Shown: positions 33,301-41,770 of the stretch, in pieces
Layout of the letters: every line of letters begins with the position of its first letter
Numbering within the stretch: the stretch's first letter is position 1
Source of the DNA: Planoprotostelium fungivorum
Taxonomy: Eukaryota > Evosea > Variosea > Cavosteliida > Cavosteliaceae
Assembly (NCBI GenBank): GCA_003024175.1
Contig: MDYQ01000216.1
Location: 1 to 47,333 of the forward strand
Direction: 5' to 3'
Length of the DNA: 47,333 nt
Translations under genes and position numbers: made by a program
Notes under the pieces: model-generated
What the model was told of the DNA's origin: nothing
Databases searched by the model: none
Seen by the model: the letters and a program-made list of their open reading frames with translations, nothing else

Positions 33301-35166
33301 GCGGGAAGGATACCAAGTGCAAATGATGAAAAGAGACTGTGTTGAGATGCTACTCGAGCTACAGATATTAGATACGACGGTCACCTTCGAAATCAATCGC
33401 TTCATCATCGGTTTTGATCGTAAGTGTCTCAGTCAATCATGCAAAGTCAAAAACATGTATGTGAGAGATACTCAATGATTACAGAGACATACTGGAGGGA
33501 GATTGCACAGAGATTGAAGACACTAACGGAAGAAGTGGATATCCAAAGACACACGGGGCTCACGAAAAGCGGACAACATTATTCGATCAGACAACAAGCG
33601 AATAAGATCGTGTATCAGCTTGGTGAGAAGAGACGGAAATGGTAGATAGACGGAATGAACCGAGACAGAGAATCATGGAATGAGAGTGATGAGATACAAG
33701 ATGACATCCAACGATGGAGGAGAATACTCTAGGAAATTGAGAGCCAAGAATGCGATGAGACACGATTTTTCGGTCTATTCGTCTCTGAAGAACGAGAGAG
33801 TCCACATCTCGTTCGCTTACACGGAGAGCCATGCTCATCCCATCATCACTCATGTCATCATGAAGAATCCTGGTTCCACGTGAGTTGTGTTCTTTCGTTC
33901 GATGCTTAAGGAAGAACAGATTTGAATCACCCCTGAAGACAGCAGTAGTCTTCGTATCTGGTGAGCATTCGAGATCTCCATTTGAATTGATCTAACGTAT
34001 GATCAATAGAGAGACCCATCAGCTTAGAATTGGTCAGGGTGTATGATATGTACACTCGGGACCAATTCGCCGATATCCTGGATAAGGAGATCAACGGGAT
34101 GACAGCAGTGTGCCACGTAGACATGTCGGGAGATTACTCCTTTTCTTCATCCTACAAAGAGGTGATCTCTCTTATCGAATCTGGATTTATCATCGCAGTT
34201 GAGTCTCACAAGAGCTTATATTGCACCGTACATCACAATCAGTGAGTTTCCACTGTGTCGTCAACTGAAAATATCAGCTCTCCTCTCTTCGGTGAAGAAG
34301 AATTTTGAAGTCGAATACATTGGATTCTTAGGTACCGAAATAGAGAGCGAGGTGAGAGGAGAATCATACAACAGAATGTGACGATCATAGGAGATGAATC
34401 ACATGAGTCAGATCATTCCCTGCGAGATCACAGATGTTGGTAATCATCTTGGCGTGAAGAAGAGGACAAAAAAGTTCGACCATTGCTACGACTTTGATAA
34501 GAATGGATTGTTGTATTGGATAGGGACATGCGAGGGTGAGAAACCTTACGTCAACCCTGAGCTGTTACGCCAAGTGAGATGATAGGAGTAGGTATCAATG
34601 CTAATGGAGACAGGTCCGATTGAGTACATCTCACAACATGTATTCCACAGACATGAAGATTGAGGAGATCATAGGGAGATCCAGAGGTTATTCTTGTTAT
34701 TGGGGCGGCTCAGCACCCCAATATTTTGTGTTGGACCTTAAGGTGAGATTGAGAATGAATGGAATACAGTACTGATGGGCAAAGCATCGAAGGTTCAGAT
34801 GCAGTCATTTCAGTTTACGGCATGGCTACCAAGCAGCAAACAGTTTCATTCAAGATTGGGAGCTATTGGGCAGTTTGGATGGAATGAATTGGACTGTCTT
34901 ATTCAAAGGCTTCAAGGCCCCATTTGTCCGTGCATTTGAATCAAAATCATGGCCAGTCTTAGATAGTCATGATTACTTCAAGTATTTCAAAATAATGCAG
35001 AGAGGGAACTATTACATGGGATTGCAGAGTGAGAGCACAGGATCTCCTTTCTTGTGCATTTCAGGTGCGTGCCTCCCAATCTTCCTTTCCACTATTAATA
35101 CCATCAAGGGTTTGAACTGTATGGTGATCTCTTAATGGATTAGGTGTACATAAATTTGTATTATGA
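30316..35166 (+). CDS. Large C2 / armadillo-repeat / RanBP2 zinc-finger / discoidin-like scaffold
   Basis: Short introns join one long frame from MQSETLGHFFIIGEDTFS. A C2-like domain (about 30490-30800) contains LTLTLWKTRRLKKDKII and EEPWWKVCVL. Armadillo/HEAT-type helices then run from about 30870 to 32330 (KRYLEENG-region, LLWDILHTLII, GIVNQLIQFLHE). A Lys/Glu-rich linker follows. A RanBP2-type zinc finger, WTCPQCHAIVGLDRIHCTLC, sits at 32660-32720, with more helical repeats to about 33640. The C-terminal third ends in an F5/8C-like fold: LLYWIGTCEGEKPYVNP, CYWGGSAPQYFVLDLK, FSLRHGYQAANSF and LLGSLDGMNWTVLFKG, with a final LCISG. The fold is of the type seen in HECTD1 and BTB proteins. No HECT or kinase domain is seen. 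Likely a ubiquitin-pathway or signalling scaffold. The last exon lies in CpG-poor DNA. Confidence 0.7.
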
Positions 35167-35336
35167 GACATTCATTAACTTAACATGCAACTAAAATTTG
35201 TAGACAAGAGAGTCAATTCAAGCAGAAGTAGCAGTCTATGTATGCAACATAACTTACATCAATCTATTAGCAGCCAAGAGAATTGTAATGAAGGGGCTTT
35301 TCAGGCTCCACAGTCAAGGGACTGTATGTTTGTTCC

Positions 35337-36802
35337 TCAGCCTCCTTCTGGATCCAGACACATTTGTTGTGTCTCTTGCTCTTCTCTTTGACCAGCTCTG
35401 GTGTCTTCAGCCTCTTCTTCTGCACTGAAGACATCAGGGAATCTCTTGATCATCTGGCTTCTGATCTCATGAAATGATGGTCGATCTGCAGGATCCATCT
35501 CCCAGCATGCTCTCATGATCTCATACACTTCTGCTGGACATCCATCTGGCTGTGGGAGAGTGGAGCCACAAAGAGTATTCTGCATGACTTCCATGTTTGA
35601 CAAGTCAGCATAAGGCATTGCAACTGTCAGATGATGGAAGGGATCAGTCAATTGTGCAATAAACTCACACAAGCCTCCTGAGAAGATTTCCCAGCACACA
35701 ATGCCAAAGCTCCACACATCTGATTTCACTGTTGCTGCCTGTTGTCTCAGTACTTCAGGGGCTGTCCATCAGAATGGTATCATTTTTGACTGCAGGTGAT
35801 AAGAGGTAGTCTCTCTGCTCATTCCAAAATCTGCAATCTGATTGTGTCAGCATATGATGTTACATCAGACATATCTTACCTTTGCTCTACATGAGCTGTC
35901 CACCAGAACATTTCTATAGATGGTAACCTCAGAGGCTATTAGTCAGATGTCTCACCTGGCTGCAAGATTGCAATGAATGACACCTTTCTTTGATAGATAC
36001 ATCATTCCTCTTGCTATGTCCATCACCATACACAGCATCTGCTCTGCACTCAAGATGGTGTGTTGACTGTGTCTGACTAATAGAGAATCTAGTGACCCTA
36101 ACTCCACAAACTCTGCATCAACACATCAACATCTCTCTCTCATGATCATCTCTTTTTCTCACCTAACACCTGCTCAGTGTGTTAGACAGCAGATCTCACT
36201 ACTTTCATATGTATGCTTACCATGAACATCACTCTGTCTCTCTTGCACACTCTTAGCAGCCTCACAATGTTTGGATGGTTCAGCTTCTGTACAAGCACAA
36301 TCTCGTCAATCCATGTTGCATCTTCCACCTCAGTCTTTAGTCCTTTCAGTGCCACTGTAGTTCCGTTCCTTTCTCTTGTCAGTTCATGTTCAGGTGGTGT
36401 ATGTGTGTCTCACCATTGACCCTTCCACACTTCACCAAACTGACCTGAGCCTATGATTGACTGAAAGTGCACTTCATCTAGCATCATACTGCCCAGATGG
36501 TTCTGGAGCTCAATCTCTGCAATTTGCTCCTCTGTCTTCCTCTTTTGCCAGAAGTAAAAGACTACCAGCATGCCTATCAGTAGAATAGAGACAGAGATAG
36601 CAACTACAATGCCAGCAATGGTGCCTCTGCCAATGCCACTCTGAGAAGGAGGAATGGCAGAGAAATTAAGGGGATAGATGCTTTGTTTGTTCCACAATGA
36701 CATTGGTGTGTTGATGATATAGTAATCGATCTGGATTCCCTGATTGTGGTCACTTCTGGTCTTAGCAAGATGGAGCAGGTCACTTAAAATGTTCTTCTAT
36801 TG
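35337..36802 (-). pseudogene. Receptor tyrosine kinase, 5'-truncated and inactivated
   Basis: A short outer stub leads into one membrane helix (IVVAISVSILLIGMLVVFYF) and a tyrosine kinase domain: IIGSGQFGEVWKGQW, the Lys in TTVALKGLK, the Glu in DEIVLVQKLNHPNIV, then IHCNLAARNVLVD, IADFGMSRETTS, WTAPEVL and KSDVWSFGIVCWEIFSGG, ending before Pro-rich residues at 35337. The HRDLAAR loop reads HCNLAAR, so the catalytic base is lost. A TGA replaces the Arg codon before WTAPE. Both changes equal CpG deamination. Introns of about 40 nt still look spliceable. The extracellular region is gone: a stop at about 36800 meets repeat DNA. Could be read as a pseudokinase only if the TGA is an error. Confidence 0.78.
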
Positions 36803-37099
36803 TCTCCAGATCCTTTCTGCCAGGGCATCAGGGCTGGCTGGGCTGTTTCTCAAAGATTTTTGTTTTTGGAATTTGCATCTGCAAACCGCATTGTTGTCTT
36901 CAACAACATGAAAAGGACTAACACAGCAGTGAGACTCTGTGCATTAAAGATGTTCTGACTGGAACAGATACATCTGATTCAAACCACCAAGGAGAATTAG
37001 CTGAATTATGGGCGGCACAACACGCACTTTGCAACTAGTTCATTCCTGCTTCAAAAATGGACCCAACCACACGCATAACTGAAGATATCAGCAATCTCA

Positions 37100-37545
37100 A
37101 CTTCAATAGAGAGTCAATGGAACCACCAATTCCACTGCACCTGCTGTAGACATGACCAATCGGACAGAACCAAATCTCTTGTTAAACACTTGAATTACAA
37201 TCATTTGTTTTCTGATAAACTCAATCTTATTTTCCAATTCCTTTTGCATCTCTTCCAGCTGAACCTGTACCCTTTTCATTTCTGCCTTGTACTCTTTCTC
37301 TTTCTCTTCTATCAAATCCTGTAGCCTTTCTTCATATCTCTTGTTGTTCATCTTCATACACTGCTTTTTTGTTATTGTATGATGCTAGCTCCTTCTCAAA
37401 TAATTGCTTTAGATTATCAGATTCTTCATTCAGTTCACACTTCTTGCCTCTAATCTTTGTATTCTGTATCCTAGGCTTTAAACAGTCTACAATGCTTTGT
37501 GGAAGCTGAGAGACTATATCATTGTATGCAGAACTCCACCATTGA
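37100..37545 (-). pseudogene. Coiled-coil protein of the repeated element, right copy
   Basis: Inverted copy of the ORF at 3080-3370, about 94% identical by eye. The initiator is ACG instead of ATG, and an extra A near 37365 shifts the frame. After that the reading MKMNNKRYEERLQDLIEEK continues into QLEEMQKELENKIEF, a longer coiled coil than in the left copy. Function unknown. Confidence 0.6.
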
Positions 37546-38272
37546 GTCGTAGTAATACAACAGTAAATATATTAATTTGATGAGTAAATTAATAGTGGAT
37601 AAACAGTAATAATAGTAAAATTAGTATGTTGAAAATGGTGCCTTAAAGAGAATTATGGTATATATAGTAAGAATTTACATAAAAAAAAGAAGATTTACCT
37701 GTTTTCCTATGTTTTACTTTGAACTCCAGTTTACTCATTTTCAAAATCTACATCTTCATCTGTAACATCCCCTGAGTTCTCTGCAGCCTGCAGAATTCTT
37801 TTCCTGATTCTGTTCCTTGCATCTGGACCATTCTCTCTCTTCACTAATCTGCTTATAGTGCTGAGATACTTTGTTTCAGCTGATATTCCATCAAGGTAAA
37901 CTTTGAAATCTGCAGGGTTCCTACTCACATACTCTCTGATACCCTTAGGTAAATGTTGAATTTCATTCCATGAGGTTGTTATAGATGGATGATCTCACTC
38001 TTGATGGTGGGGTGAAGGATACACGAGGATGGACAAGTTAGATGATATATGTTCAAGACCTCTTCTTGGGGATGGGCTTCAAACAATCCCCTTTTATTAC
38101 ACAATACAATTGTAGACCGTTAAATCAATTCCTTTTGTCGTTGATATTCCTTCTCTACAATGTAGCGTCATAACAGAGGTGGTCTTAACACTGTTGCTCT
38201 GTTTGTATGACCAGCATTCAATTCTTTCTCATATGCTGAGCTTCTCAATCCAGTATGGTACAATCTTATACA
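37173..38272 (-). repeat. Right arm of the long inverted repeat, mosaic
   Basis: Matches the plus strand of 2588-3492 but contains an extra block of about 190 bp (37985-38175) that matches 6556-6755 instead. The block sits between CCTC sequences that are joined directly in the left arm. Beyond 38272 it abuts the HNH gene. Confidence 0.82.
37731..37985 (-). pseudogene. C-terminal part of the unknown Polinton-associated protein
   Basis: An open frame entering as WNEIQHLPKGIREYVSRN and continuing through DGISAETKYLSTISR and RIRKRILQAAENSGD to an acidic end and a TAA at 37731. It is the intact counterpart of the region deleted in the left copy near 2712. The upstream part of the protein is interrupted by the polymerase-derived insert. 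Confidence 0.5.
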
Positions 38273-38287
38273 TTCATTGTTGTGACT

Positions 38288-38370
38288 ACTGTCAGACATA
38301 AGACTAAGTCAGTGTGAGATCACAGACACACCAAATATTTAATATTGCCCCAATTACAACGGCTGGAGTT
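38288..38370 (+). repeat. Direct repeat of 4436-4505
   Basis: CTGTCAGACATAAGAC and GCCCCAATTACAACGGC occur in both places in the same orientation, about 85% identical with a small indel. Here it overlaps the 3' end of the HNH gene and directly borders the right inverted-repeat arm. Confidence 0.65.
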
Positions 38371-39366
38371 TCCAGTACGCTATTTTTTGGAAGCACTGGA
38401 GGATTCTGAATGGCTAGAGGAGAAGAGGCTGCTAGGACATATTTTGTGCAGTCATCAAAATTGAGATGGTTTCTGCAAGATGGGTCTGTCCAATATTCAG
38501 GCCATAGATGAAGCGCATTATTAACAGCATTCCAGCTCTTGAAACTCATCAGGCAACAAAATGGCAGTTCAATGCCCAAGGGCATGTGAAGAGGCTGCCC
38601 GTCCATATCCTTGAATCTGTACTAATGAGACAAAACTACCACATGTGTGACTTAATCTCAAACTCTTTAGATAATATTACTATAAGACTTACTTAATATT
38701 GGGTGAAGGCTCCACAAGCTCTTCCAGCAATGTGGGATCAAGGACAACCATAAAATAAACAGGTGGAGTGGCAAGTGAATTGTAGATGAATGCAACTCGA
38801 TCATATGTCCATGCATCCTCTATGCCCTTTGCAACCAGAATTCCATTCCTCTCACTATCTATGCTATCTATAGGTAGACCAAAATCATGGGGTAGATCCA
38901 AACCATTGGTAGAGCGGTCCCACAAGTGAGCCGCAATCACCTATATTAAGGAATTATTACAGGATTGTTCAGTAGATCTCACCTTATCACCAGGGAATGA
39001 CTGATTAAGCATCATACAGGTGATATTACCAGAGTTATTTAGATCAGCACGTTGATAATATTGAATTAATTTGTTCTTCCAGTCCCTTTGTGATGCACAG
39101 TCTCTATGTTTTCCTGACACTGATTTCTGTAACCGCTCTCTTCTGGACTGTGTTGCTTCTTCATAAGCAGCTTTACTCATCCTCATCAATTCCTCAAACT
39201 TTTCCTCAGATATTCCACCTAAGACGCTTGAGCAGGAAGAACATCCAACATATGGGGAATCTCAAATATCAGAATTGGACTGAAATGAAAGATGTATCTT
39301 TATATTGTAGTCAGAACAACCCCATAGGGTATCCGACACGCAAGCTGGAACTTGAGAGGCCAGCAT
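38303..39366 (-). CDS. HNH_2-type nuclease-like protein
   Basis: HNH_2 proteins carry a Cys/His metal site for DNA cleavage. From ATG 39366 (MLASQVPACVSDTLW) a Lys/Arg-rich helical part follows (EELMRMSKAAYEEATQ, SRRERLQKSVSGKHRD). The core lies across a 42-nt intron: GNITCMMLNQSFPGDK then VIAAHLWDRSTNGLDLP, with AAH as the metal-binding His motif. RNGILVAKGIEDAW and YDRVAFIYN complete the fold. The last exon gives DMDGQPLHMPLG and a Cys-containing tail. The arrangement AAHxW...RNGxLxxKGIE is typical of a protein group found in fungi, amoebae and oomycetes, whose role is unclear. The first exon junctions are uncertain. Confidence 0.62.
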
Positions 39367-39421
39367 CACCACGAATAGATATAAAATTTCAAAATAATAC
39401 AAATTTTCAGTGAATTTTCAG

Positions 39422-39429
39422 TCACGTGA
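39422..39429. promoter_or_regulatory. TCACGTGA palindrome upstream of the HNH gene
   Basis: The octamer sits about 56 bp before the HNH ATG and lies within a 45-bp block that is repeated at 39893-39940. Confidence 0.45.
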
Positions 39430-39751
39430 CTGCAGCCAAATCGACCCCTCCCGCAAAGCAAACCCAGTTAAAATATATCTTTTAGTCAGTCTTTTTGTTT
39501 GTCATTGTTGTGCTGTGGTGTTTGTGACTGCAGCTTGTTGGGGTGCATCGTCCGCCGTCATTAGTTGATAAATGGAGGCCACGGCACCGAGGAGAAATAT
39601 CAGAAAGCTGCAGCACTTGAGGGTGGCCCATGTTACAGGTCAGACAGCTATGTCCCAGCAACGGACTACTCTTGCTGGCATGGTCCTGCGGACCGCTTGT
39701 TTCACTCGACGAACAACGTTCACCGGTGGCAGAAGAAGAGGAATGTTGTCT

Positions 39752-40251
39752 TCAGCCATATCTATCTGGTTCAATTAAATTCAAACTCTTGGGACAACTA
39801 GTTTACCTTGAATGGTCTGTCGCAACTGTCTCATTTCCGCAATCATGGCTTCACTACCTACAAGACATGAACCAAACATACGGTTACGATTTTTTTGTGA
39901 ATTTTCAAGGTCATGAGACGCAGCCAAAATGACCCCTCTCAGCCGCTGCTATGCGAGCTAGAGCGTGAGAGGCCCGTAGAGCCCCATAGAGGCTCTAGAG
40001 ATAGCGCGACGAGAATATAGAGAATAAAAAGAAGTCGACTTACCGGCTGGGGCATTTGGAGATTTGTAGGCTCTGATTTCATCAAACTTGGTGGTGATGT
40101 CGCCTGCTGCAGCCCATTCTCTCAGCGTCGATCTTGCAGCGTCCTTAAGAGCCTGATCTACAGCTCCATGCAGAACTTTCTTGTCTGCAGGGTTGGCAGC
40201 GGTGATTGCATCGGTGATTTGGTCAGCAAGAGTTTCGTTTGAGGTGGCCAT
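39752..40251 (-). CDS. Unknown small acidic/helical protein, spliced
   Basis: ATG 40251 opens MATSNETLADQITDAITAA and ALKDAARSTLREWAAAG, ending exon 1 at NAPA. An intron of about 170 nt (donor GTAAGT, acceptor CTTGTAG) joins in phase to SEAMIAEMRQLRQTIQ, and a further 41-nt intron gives a short DRYG end at 39752. The chain is about 90 residues, Ala-rich and helical. No family recognised. Several candidate 5' untranslated exons lie upstream to about 40870. Confidence 0.42.
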
Positions 40252-40282
40252 GAGATACAATCTGAATTAAGAGTCAGAAAAT

Positions 40283-40340
40283 GTGAAGATGAACCAAGGT
40301 CATGAAAACCCATGAAGATGAACCAAGGTCATGAAAACCC
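40283..40340. repeat. Two tandem copies of a 28-bp unit
   Basis: GATGAACCAAGGTCATGAAA occurs twice, 28 bp apart, within the probable 5' untranslated intron of the small gene. Confidence 0.85.
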
Positions 40341-40351
40341 AGAGGCCAACT

Positions 40352-40870
40352 GTTCATTTTGGACATATAAAATTACCTTATAGACGGCTTGGAAGTGGCA
40401 GGGATGGACAACGAGACGATACAGACGAGCTGTGGAAGAGTCAAATTAATGGAACATGATTCGGCCGACAGTTCAAAAAATGATAGGCCGAGCGTGAGGT
40501 TGAACGTTCTTACCTTCGAAACGAAGAGGTGACGAAATGAGACGGATTAAGACCTAAGAAAATCAGAATAGAAACATTCACCAACGTCCACAGAAATGCC
40601 GAGTATTTGATTCGAATATGTTACCTGTGGAAGGTGGCAAAATGGTCTTCGTAGAATGAGCGGGCGAGATACGGACCCAAGACCTGGACTGAAAGTAAGA
40701 CAATTTGAAGACGACGTCTTGAACCGTGACCAACGTTCAATTCTACATTATTAGTTACCTTTGAGGACGGCTTGAGTAAGATCTCTGGCAGTTGGTGTAA
40801 TAAAGAGGATACGAATCCAAGACCTATGAGACTCAGAATATTGAATGAAGATGCAGTCGACATCTTCCAA
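40352..40870 (-). other. Probable 5' untranslated exons and introns
   Basis: On the minus strand several GTAAC, GTAAG and GTAAT donors alternate with CAG and TAG acceptors (for example CTTCCACAG then GTAACATATTC; TATAAG then GTAATTTT) leading to the ATG at 40251. One reading also yields an ORF starting MSTASSFNILSLI. I cannot decide between leader and coding exons. Confidence 0.25.
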
Positions 40871-40926
40871 AGGTTCTCGTCTTACCCGTGGTGCTTGCTC
40901 TTGGTTTCGTGAAAAGTGATCTCTGA

Positions 40927-40958
40927 GCGGGTAAAAAACCGATTGGCAAATTACCCGC
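40927..40958. promoter_or_regulatory. Inverted repeat GCGGGTAA ... TTACCCGC
   Basis: An 8-bp perfect inverted repeat with a 16-nt spacer lies between two divergent candidate genes (minus leader below 40870, plus ORF from 40981). A further TTACCCG half site is at 40882. It suggests a dimeric transcription-factor site. Confidence 0.4.
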
Positions 40959-40980
40959 GGGTGAGTGAGTTGCGTATGAA

Positions 40981-41244
40981 GACGTCATACAAGATTACAT
41001 CTGGGACAATTACGATAACCCGATCCTGATTGGCCGAGCCAGAGAGAAGATCTTGGAGGAGACAGAGTGCGACGAAGACGTGTTCGACTACTGGCAAGAG
41101 ACTGTTGCTCCATTGGCACAGAGAGATCCATTGGTTCGTCAACATCGGGATTCCACATCCAATCTGTCAAGTCCTCCCATTTGGATCGTACCAGAGTCGA
41201 TCGTGTCAGCTTCTGTTCTCTTGGTACGACAGACACATCGATGA
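40981..41244 (+). CDS. Possible exon of an unknown acidic protein
   Basis: A plus-strand frame with no clear ATG reads EDVIQDYIWDNYDNPILIG, then REKILEETECDEDVFDYWQ, and PIWIVPESIVSASVLL before a GTACGACAG donor-like site. The acidic, aromatic composition is protein-like and CpG-rich, unlike the repeats. No family recognised; start and downstream exons unknown. Confidence 0.33.
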   Translation, partial: DVIQDYIWDNYDNPILIGRAREKILEETECDEDVFDYWQETVAPLAQRDPLVRQHRDSTSNLSSPPIWIVPESIVSASVLLVRQTHR

Positions 41245-41455
41245 TATCGATCGAGGCATGGAACAGAAAGCAAGTCCTGGCACAGTCTCAAAATTCACAC
41301 GTAAAAAATGGATCGAACGATGCAGACACAACAAAGAACAGCCTATTTTACCTGTCACATAGCACAATCACAACTTAGAGGACCTATCAACCAATCATCC
41401 ACCGCATAACAATACACCCCACCATCTAACAAACCCAGGACACCAGAATCCCCCT

Positions 41456-41682
41456 CAGGACCCCTGGGGCCGCCTCCTTCTCTAGGAGGATTGCCAGATC
41501 ACGGAAGCAATTACAAGATAACCTCACTACATCACCGTCTTCATCGCAAAGACCCCCAACAAACCTACCCTGCCATACTATCCCGCCACACCACCACTCC
41601 TATCTCTCTCAAAGAATCCGCCACCATTGGCGGATTGGATGCACAGATAAAAGCTATAAAATCGACTATAGATATAATTTAA
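41456..41682 (+). pseudogene. Possible fragment of an AAA+ ATPase (Afg2/CDC48 type)
   Basis: The frame ends SLKESATIGGLDAQIKAIKS and then TIDII before a TAA. ATIGGLDxQIxxIKxxIxI is the signature at the start of an AAA ATPase module in the CDC48/Afg2 group, normally followed by a Walker A loop. Here the frame stops 90 bp before the PAXBP1-like gene and no Walker motif follows. Either a truncated duplicate or a chance match; the sequence before it is low in recognisable features. Confidence 0.35.
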
Positions 41683-41770
41683 ACAGAGCACAGGATTCGC
41701 TCAGTGCGAGTTGTAGAGAAGTGGACTATAATACCCTCTTTTAATATGGTGCCATCCAACACCAACGACC

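Noticed and set aside
9400-35166. The gene island as a bacterial or viral insertion
   Set aside because: Introns, eukaryote-specific complexes (exocyst, Mo25, RPB12) and the same tiny intron type in the flanking genes (HNH, kinase, PAXBP1) show it is the host genome.
35337-36802. Functional receptor tyrosine kinase
   Set aside because: The catalytic Asp is Asn, a stop precedes WTAPE, and the extracellular region is missing.
39565-39932. Plus-strand ORFs starting MEATAPRRN or MINGGHG
   Set aside because: They lie antisense to in-phase exons of the small minus-strand gene and show no conserved features.
41030-41362. Alternative plus and minus ORFs over the acidic exon at 40981-41244
   Set aside because: The acidic frame has the more protein-like composition; the others are basic shadow frames.
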